Shown: piece after piece, positions 15,001 through 24,000 of the stretch
How the letters are laid out: the number at the start of each line of letters is the position of its first letter
Position numbering within the stretch: the first letter of the stretch is position 1
Source of the DNA: Mercenaria mercenaria
Lineage: Eukaryota; Mollusca; Bivalvia; Venerida; Veneridae
Assembly: GCF_021730395.1 (NCBI RefSeq)
Contig: NC_069373.1
Coordinates: forward strand, 50,930,501-50,994,500
Direction of reading: 5' to 3'
DNA: 64,000 nt
Notes under the pieces: model-generated
What the model was told of the DNA's origin: nothing
Database searches by the model: none
The model's input: only the letters and a program-made list of their open reading frames with translations
Position numbers and translations under genes: made by a program

Positions 15001-18000
15001 AATATTACATTTCTCGTTTTTATTACAAAAGCAGTTGCAAAGGTTCAACCATATTTGTAATAACCAGATTTGTAATAAAAATCGCAAACACTTCTTTCGA
15101 GAGATGTGTTTTCCCCACGTGATATTCAAGCTTATGCATACGTTATTAAGCACGTGCTGGTCGAACTAAACTGTCATGGGTCATTTAAGACTACAAATGT
15201 TTTACCCGAAATCCTTGTTCATGGACATATTTTATTTCAGAAAATTATTACATTTTTCGTTTTTATTACAGAAGTGGTTGCAAAGGTTCAACCACATTTG
15301 TAATAACCAGATTTGTAATAAAAAACGCAAACTTTTCTTTTTGGGAGATTTGTTTTCCCACGTGATATTCAAGCTTATTCATACTTTATTAAGCACGTGC
15401 AGGTCGAACTAAACTGTCATAGGTCATTTAAGACTCCAAATGTTTTACCCAAAATCCTTGTTCATGGACATATTTTATTTCAGAAATTTATTACATTTCT
15501 CGTTTTTATTACAAAAGTGGTTGCAAAGGTTCAACCACATTTGTAATAACCAGATTTGTAATAAAAATCGCAAACTTTTTTTTTCGGGAGATGTGTTTTC
15601 CCACGTGATATTCAAGCTTATGCATGCGTTATTAAGCACGAGCAGGCCGAATTAAACTGTCTTGGGTCATTTAAGACTCCAAATGTTTTACTTGAAATCC
15701 TTGTTCATGGACATATTTTACTTTAAATCATTATTACATTTCTCGTTGTTATTACAAAAGTGGTTGCAAAGGTTCAACCACATTTGTAATAACCAGATTT
15801 GTAATAAAAATCGCAAACACTTTTTTAAGAGAGATGTGTATTCCCACGTGATATTTAAGCTTATACATGCGTTATTAAGCACGTGCAGGTCGAATTAAAC
15901 TGTCCTGGGTCATTTTAGAACTCCAAATGTTTTACCTGAAATCCTTGTTCATGGACATAATTATGTTACTTTAAAAAATTATTACATTTCTCGTTTTTAT
16001 TACAAAAGTGGTTGCAAGGTTCAACCACATTTGTAATAACCAGATTTGTAATAAAAATCGCAAACTTGTTTTTTCGGGAGATGTGTTTTCCCACGTGATA
16101 TTCAAGCTTATGCATACGTTATTAAGCACGTGCAGGTCGAACTAAACTGTCATGGGTCATTTAAGACTCCAAATGTTTTACCCGAAATCCTTGTTCATGG
16201 ACATATTTTATTTCAGAAAATTATTACATTTCTCGTTTTTATTACAAAAGTGGTTGCAAAGGTTCAACCACATTTGTAATAACCAGATTTGTAATAAAAA
16301 TCGCAAACTTTTCTTTTCGGGAGATGTGTTTTCCCACGTGATATTCAAGCTTATGCATGCGTTATTAAGCACGTGCAGGTTGAATTGAACTCTCTTGGGC
16401 CATTTAAGTACTCCAAATGTATTACCTGAAATCTCTGTATAAATATTTGTCCTAAGACACTGAACTGGCATTTTTAAAGGTTCTAGCTTGACAGAAGATG
16501 TCGGAAAATAGTTATGAATCTGGTCCAGAAATTCTGATGTATATTTGTCTTTTCAGACAAATTTTACATGCCAAAAGGCCTGTAAACAAAATCCATTTCA
16601 TATCAGCAGGTTTTAGGGGATTCTTTATGTAAGGTAATTCGTACCTATATATCACACATGCGCAAAATAATTTCTGTAGGTACTAATTCCTCAAAATTTC
16701 ATAAATACCACCTACTTTTAATTCTTAATGACCCTAATCCCGTTGTAAACAGTTGTCGTCTTGGGGTATTCAAGATCATCTTTAGTCAAAGGTCGTTTTT
16801 GCATTAAGCCTATACTCTTACAGCTTACCTGACACATGGACATAGACACGAACACCAATGGCAAATATTGGACTTCAGCAGAATCATTTGATATAGGAAA
16901 TAATCAAATAACAAGCTTATTAAGATTTAGCTAAATTTATTAGGTCTATATCCTTTAGACCCTTTAAAGACACATGCTCACAAATAACGAAAAATTACAC
17001 AACAAGTATCGTAGTATCGTTAGCAGGCATGAAGTAAGGGACAATGCTACAAAATCAGGGTTACAACATAGCTTTTAGTATCAGTCAAGTCAGTGTCTTT
17101 GACTCTAATGACCCCAACACCTAACGTCTTCCACGATTCACATGCTGAGTCAAAGCAGGCGACAGATGCAAATAGTTACAGACACACGAACATTTACACA
17201 CACGCACACGAACGCGCACACGCACGCGCACACGCACAACCTGGCAGAAATAAATATATAAAAAGAAAAAAAATCTCATATCAGAGTTGTGGGGGAAATC
17301 ATTACTAGTGTAAAGTGTTATACTTAGAATTTTTAGATTAAAGTTATTGTTTATGGCATCTCTGTTACTTTGAAAGCTATTGATTTGAAACTTAAAATAT
17401 TTCTTTAATATCAAAGATTACACTAGTAGAAACAATCTCCATAACCCCTAATAGAAGAGAGAGTTATGTTTCGTTTGCACTGACAACCTTTATGGTACAG
17501 TTTTATATAAAGTTCAATTTATCAGTAACTTTCAAAGGCATTGACTGGAAACTGAAATTGGATCTCTACTATAACACTTTACACTAGTAATGATTTCCCC
17601 CACAACTCTGTTATGAGTTTTTTTTTTCTTTTTACATATTTATGCCACATTTTAAGTTAGATTTTGTTACATATTAAAGTATTGTTAAACTCTTATGTAT
17701 ATTTCTACCAGCCAGGTTGTGCGTGTGCGTGTGCGCGTTCGTGTGCGTGTGTGTAAATGTTCGTGTGTGTGTGTGTCTGTAACTATTTGCATCTGTCGCC
17801 TGCTTTGACTCAGCATGTGAATCCTCAGCATGTGAATCGCGGAAGACGTTAGGTGTTGGGGTCATTAGAGTCAAAGACACTGACATGACTGATACTAAAG
17901 GCTATGTTGTAACCCTGATTTTGTAGCATTGTGCCTTATTTCATGCCTGCTTACGATACTACGATACTTATTGTGTAATTTTTCGTTATTTGTGAGCATG

Positions 18001-21000
18001 TGTCTTTAAAGGGTCTAAAGGATATAGACCTAATAAATTTAGCTAAATCTTAATAAGCTTGTTATTTGATTATTTCCTATATCAAATGATTCTGCTGAAG
18101 TCCAATATTTGCCATTGGTGTTCGTGTCTATGTCCATGTGTCAGGTAAGCTGTAAGAGTATAGGCTTAATGCAAAAACGACCTTTCACTAAAGATGATCT
18201 TGAATACCCCAAGATGACAACTGTTTACAACGGGATTATGGTCATTTAGAATTAAAAGTAGATGGTATTTATGAAATTTTGAGGAATTAATCCCTACAGA
18301 AATTATTTGCGTATGTGTGATATACGAGGGGCATTTCAAAAGTAATGCAACTGGGGTGATATAAAGCGCACGTTTGATAAATTTTAAATTATTTACGCGT
18401 CATACCGTCAAAGTAATCCTCCTTGTTACGTACACAAAGTTTCAAACGTTTAATCCAGTTCGTAAAGGCATCTTCATACTCATTTTTAGGTATACCCAAC
18501 ATGCACTGATAAACAGCGAAACCCAAGGCCTGTCGGGACCTATACCGTCTACCAGCTAAATGTTTTTTTTTTCAATTTAGGGAACAAGAAATAGTCACAC
18601 GGGGCTAGGTCTGGGGAATATGGTGCATGTGGAAGAACTCGAACCCTTTCCTTGTTCAAAAACGAGGTCACAATAGCAGACTCATGCGCAGGGGCGTTGT
18701 CATGCAACAAGGATAGGTGCTTAAAGCCAGTGTGTGGACGACGTTTGAAACATTGGTTTTTAAGTTTCTTCAACACTTTTTCTTTATAAAGTACATGTAT
18801 ACCAGTCACAGATTTTCTATTTGGTACAACCAGTTGCATAATAGGGCCACGTATATCAAAGAAAATAACAAACATTGCTATCTTAGCACTAATCAATCTT
18901 TTGGCAATTGAGGGGCGGCGACAGTTTTTGGTAGCCCATATTTTGTTGTTTATTTTTCTGGTAGGCTCGAAAAAGTGAACCAATGTCTCATCTCCAGTAA
19001 TAATGTCAGAAAACTGCTTTCTTTGACATTTTGGAAACATTTTAAGCAGTTTTCCGGCGGTTTCAAGTCGGACATGCTTTTGCTTGTCTGACAACAAATG
19101 AGGGATCCATCTAGCTGTAATACGTCTCATTTTTAAATTAGAATGCGGAATACGCTTGCGGCTGAAACACCAACTCTACTAGCTATCTGATGAACAGTTA
19201 GTCTGGCGTCAGACTTAACCACATCACATACTTTGTTAACCATAGTGTTAGAAGTAGCACTACAAGGACGTCCCAATTTTAGTGCATCATTAATAGAGTC
19301 ACAACCGCTTTTAAACTTCTTAATCCACCTCGTGACGGTGGCATACGACACTTCATTCTGTCCATGAACAACACACAATTCGTCAAAAATCTCCTTCGCT
19401 GATACGCTAAGCTGGCATCGAGTTTCAGCTGCCTTTACACTTCTCTTGCCAACCATTTTACTATAGTATCAATGACTATATGTTGCGTTTATCACTGTAT
19501 TAGCGATAATACTGCATGTACACCTGTAAATTTAGTATATCTGTGTAGAGAATGGATGTCTCGCTATATCGGTACAATTTTCAAGAAAATCCCGTGCAAG
19601 GCGAGGCCACACGATAATCAGTTGCATTACTTTTGAAATGCCCCTCGTATAGCTACGAATTAGCTTACATAAAGAATCCACTAAAACCTGCTGAGATGAA
19701 ATGGCTTTTGTTTACAGGCCTTTTGGCAATCAAAACTTTTTTGAAAAGATAATATACGTAAGAATTTCTGGATTAGATTCATAACTATTTTCCGACATCT
19801 TCCATCAAGCTAGAACCTTTAAAAATGCCAGGTCAGTGTCTTCGGACAAATATTTATACAGAGATTTCAAGTAATACATTTCGAGTTTCTTAAATGACCC
19901 AAGAGAGTTCAATTCAACCTGCACGTGCTTAATAACGCATGCATAAGCTTGAATATATCACGTGGGAAAACACATCTCCGGAAAAGAAAAGTTTATGTTT
20001 TTATTACAAATCTGGTTATTACAAATGTGGTTGAACCTTGGCAACCACTTTTGTAATAAAAACGAGAAATGTAATAATTTTCTGAAATAAAATATGTCCA
20101 TGAACAAGGATTTCGGGTAAAACATTTGGAGTCTTAAATGACCCATGACAGTATAGTTCGACCTGCACGTGCTTAATAAAGTATGCATAAGCTTGAATAT
20201 CACGTGGGAAAACACATCTCTCGAAAAATAAGTGTTTGCGATTTTTATTACAAATCTGGTAATTACAAATGTGGTTGAACCTTTGCAACCACTTTTGTAA
20301 TAAAAACGAGAAATGTAATAATTTTTTTAAGTAAAATATGTCCATGAACAAGGATTTCAGGTAAAACATTTGGAGTCTTAAATCACTCAGGACAGTTTAA
20401 TTCGACCTGCACGTGCTTAATAACGCATGCATAAGCTGGGATATCACGTGGGAAAACACATCTCTCGAAAAAAAGTGTTTGCGATTTTTATTACAAATCT
20501 GGTTATTACAAATGTGGTTGAACCTTTGCAACCACTTTTGTAATAAAAACGAGAAATGTAATAATTTTTTAAAGTACAATATGTCCATGAACAAGGATTT
20601 CAAGTAAAACATTTGGAGTCTTAAATGACCCAGGACAGTTTAATTCGACCTGCACGTGCTTAATAACGCATGCATAAGCTTGAATATCACGTGGGAAAAC
20701 ACATCTCTCGAAAAAAAGTGTTTGCGATTTTTATTACAAATCTGGTTATTACAAATGTGGTTGAACCTTTGCAACCACTTTTGTAATAAAAACGAGAAAT
20801 GTAATAATTTTTTAAAGTAAAATATGTCCAGGAACAGGGATTTCAGGTAAAACATTTGTAGTCTTAAATGACTCAGGACAGTTTAATTCGACCTGCTCGT
20901 GCTTAATAACGCATGCCTAAGCTTGAATATCACGCGGGAAAACACATCTCCCGAAAAAAAAAGTTTGCGATTTTTATTACAAATCTGGTTATTACAAATG

Positions 21001-24000
21001 TGGTTGAACCTTTGCAACCACTTTTGTAATAAAAACGAGAAATGTAATAAATTTCTGAAATAAAATATGTACATGAACAAGGATTTCGGGTAAAACATTT
21101 GGAGTCTTAAATGACCTATGACAGTTTAGTTCGACCTGCACGTGCTTAATAAAGTATGAATAAGCTTGAATATCACGTGGGAAAACACATCTCCCGAAAA
21201 AAAAAAGTTTGCGTTTTTTATTACAAATCTGGTTATTACAAATGTGGTTGAACCTTTGCAACCAATTTTGTAATAAAAATGAGAAATGTAATAATTTTCT
21301 GAAATAAAATATGTCCATGAACAAGGATTTCAGGTAAAACATTTGGAGTCTTAAATGACCCAGGACAGTTTAATTCGACCTGCACGTGCTTAATAACGCA
21401 TGCATAAGCTTGAATGTCACGTGGGAAAACACATCTCCCAAAAAAAAAGTTTGCGATTTTTATTACAAATCTGGTTATTACAAATGTGGTTGAACCTTTG
21501 CAACCACTTTTGTAATAAAAACGAGAAATGTAATAATTTTCTGAAATAAAATATGTCCATGAACAAGGATTTCGGGTAAAACATTTGGAGTCTTAAATGA
21601 CCCATGACAGTTTAGTTCGACCTGCACGTGCTTAATAACGCATGCATAAGCTTGAATATCACGTGGGAAAACACATCTCTCGAAAAAAAGTGTTTGCGAT
21701 TTTTATTACAAATCTGGTTATTACAAATGTGGTTGAACCTTTGCAACCACTTTTGTAATAAAAACGAGAAATGTAATAATTTTTTAAAGTAAAATATGTC
21801 CAGGAACAGGGATTTCAGGTAAAACATTTGGAGTCTTAAATGACTCAGGACAGTTTAATTCAACCTGCTCGTGCTTAATAACGCATGCATAAGCTTGAAT
21901 ATCACGTGGGAAAACACATCTCCGGAAAAGAAAAGTTTGCGATTTTTATTACAAATCTGGTTATTACAAATGTGGTTGAACCTTTGCAACCCCTTTTGTA
22001 ATAAAAACGAGAAATGTAATAATTTTCAGAAATAAAATATGTCCATGAACAAGGATTTCGGGTAAAACATTTGGAGTCTTAAATGACCCAGGACAGTTTA
22101 ATTCGACCAGCACGTGCTTAATAACGCATGCATAAGCTTGAATATCACGTGGGAAAACACATCTCCGGAAAAGCAAAGTTTGCGATTTTTATTACAAATC
22201 TGGTTATTACAAATGTGGTCGAACCTTTGCAACCACTTTTGTAACAAAAACGAGAAATGTAATAATTTTCTTAAGTAAAATATGTCCATGAACAAGGATT
22301 TCAGGTAAAACATTTGGAGTCTTAATTGACCCAGGACAGTTCAAATCGACCTGCACGTGCTTAAACACGCATGCATTAGCTTGAATATCACGTGGAAAAA
22401 CACACCTCTCGAAAAAAGAAGTTTGCGATTTTTATTACAAATCTGGTTATTACAAATGTGGTGAACCTTTGCAACCACTTTTGTAATAAAAACGAGAAAT
22501 GTATAATTTTCAAATCTGGTTTTATTACAAATGTGTTGAACCTGCCTCTGTCTTAAACCAGATTTTGAATAATGAAAACAACGAAAAATCGATTATTTCA
22601 ATGTTAATTTCAACCATAATAAACGAGCAATGTTATATATATTACAAGCAATTTTTATTACAATGTGGTTGTAACATGCCTCTTACATGTATACCCTAGG
22701 ATTCAATAAGAATATGGTCATAACGGGAAAATAATCTTTACCGTTCAATCGTAATTTCTCACCTAACGCGCAGTCGGGGAATGGGTACTTGAATTGAACA
22801 ACAATAATCACTTCATTAACAACCAGTCACATTGTCTAACAATATCCATATGCTGAATAATCAATTATTTTATGCTTTTTTGTCAACGTACAGAAAAAAA
22901 CTTCTTACATTCCAATATGAATTATCGGTCTAGAGGATCACGCAGTGTTTCACATGTTTGCGAAATGTAAACAAATCAAAAACAGATTAAAAAAATACAT
23001 TTTTACAATAACTCGAAATGATGATGAAATTTTTGTAATGAAGTCTTAAATTTGAAATCGTACATAGGTCTATCTGTTGTTTTATCTATTCATTTTGGCA
23101 CATTTACGTACTGCATTTTCACCATTTTATGCAACAGTGTATAAAATGACGTACATACATTTTCACATTAGCCAATCAGAGTGGTTTTGTAATCCAGGGA
23201 AGTTCAAGCAAGTTTTTTGTGTAATGTTGAAATAACTATAAACTACGCGTTGTTTTTCTAAAATACGATGTATTGAAGAAATGTGACCGGTACACAATGG
23301 AAGATAAATTACCACTTGTTTGATATCCATAGTTAGTTGCGGTCATAAAAGGTCCACAACTGGATATTTTAACGAAATTAGTAAGTCCAGTTTGGCAAGA
23401 CACAAATGTAATATTCTTTTATCACTTGTTAGTCTTTTCTGCTCAAGCATCAAAATTGCATCTTTCTTATAGACGAAGTGAACTTTACAAACGTCTTCTA
23501 TACAATGTACTTAAAACAAAGTCAAAGTCAGAATGTTCTGACACTAGTAGGATTACTAAAATTATGAGTCGTTATTCACCCCCACGACGTCAAACATGTG
23601 GTAAATGAGATTTACTGTGAAATCATTAATATTCGTGGAGGACTAATTTTCGTGGATTTCGTGGTTAAGTCAATCCACGAAATTTAATCTCAACGAACAA
23701 GTAAAATTCCTATTCACTTTATGTTCAAAAGTTGTAATCCACAAATTCATATCCCCATGAAATTGCCATTTTGACCAAAACCACAAAATTTCATGCCCAC
23801 AAAATTAAATGATTTCTATATAATGTGTTGTTTTATGTTATCAATTATTCTTTAAAACGTAGATCACCTGGAGGAGGAAATGGCGGATACCAGGGAAGTT
23901 GGTGGAATTCGGGAAATTGGGGAAATTCGGGAAATTGGACAGATTGGGGAAACTACAATCCTTCTAATTACTGGTATGATGATATAGGAACAAATGGCAG

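Larger units (their letters stand above)
14235..22675. mobile_element. 8.4-kb fold-back DNA transposon with 8-bp target duplication
   Basis: The termini are inverted: GTTACAACCACATTTGTAAT at the left and ...GTGGTTGTAAC at the right. Both are directly flanked by ATGCCTCT (14,227-14,234 and 22,676-22,683), a perfect 8-bp target duplication. Inside, the left arm is a 243-bp array (to about 16,440) plus about 870 bp of non-array sequence. The right arm mirrors this (17,575-22,500), around a loop at about 17,320-17,575 that is not inverted. Without the nested mariner it is about 7.1 kb. It encodes no transposase and looks non-autonomous. An 8-bp duplication fits hAT, P, Merlin or Zisupton families; the superfamily is unresolved. 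It fills most of peroxidase intron 12. Confidence 0.88.

Noticed and set aside
14235-16440. Regularly spaced repeats as a possible CRISPR array
   Set aside because: The whole 243-bp unit repeats with no unique spacers, and the setting is eukaryotic.
17121-17414. Open frame with alternating RVRVRV residues
   Set aside because: Translation of a (CA)n/(CACG)n tract inside the fold-back arm.
14448-22313. Many short open frames with [14 protein letters not shown]...[16 protein letters not shown] repeated on both strands
   Set aside because: They recur once per 243-bp unit and end at the same place in each; they are a by-product of the arrays and follow no known protein pattern.
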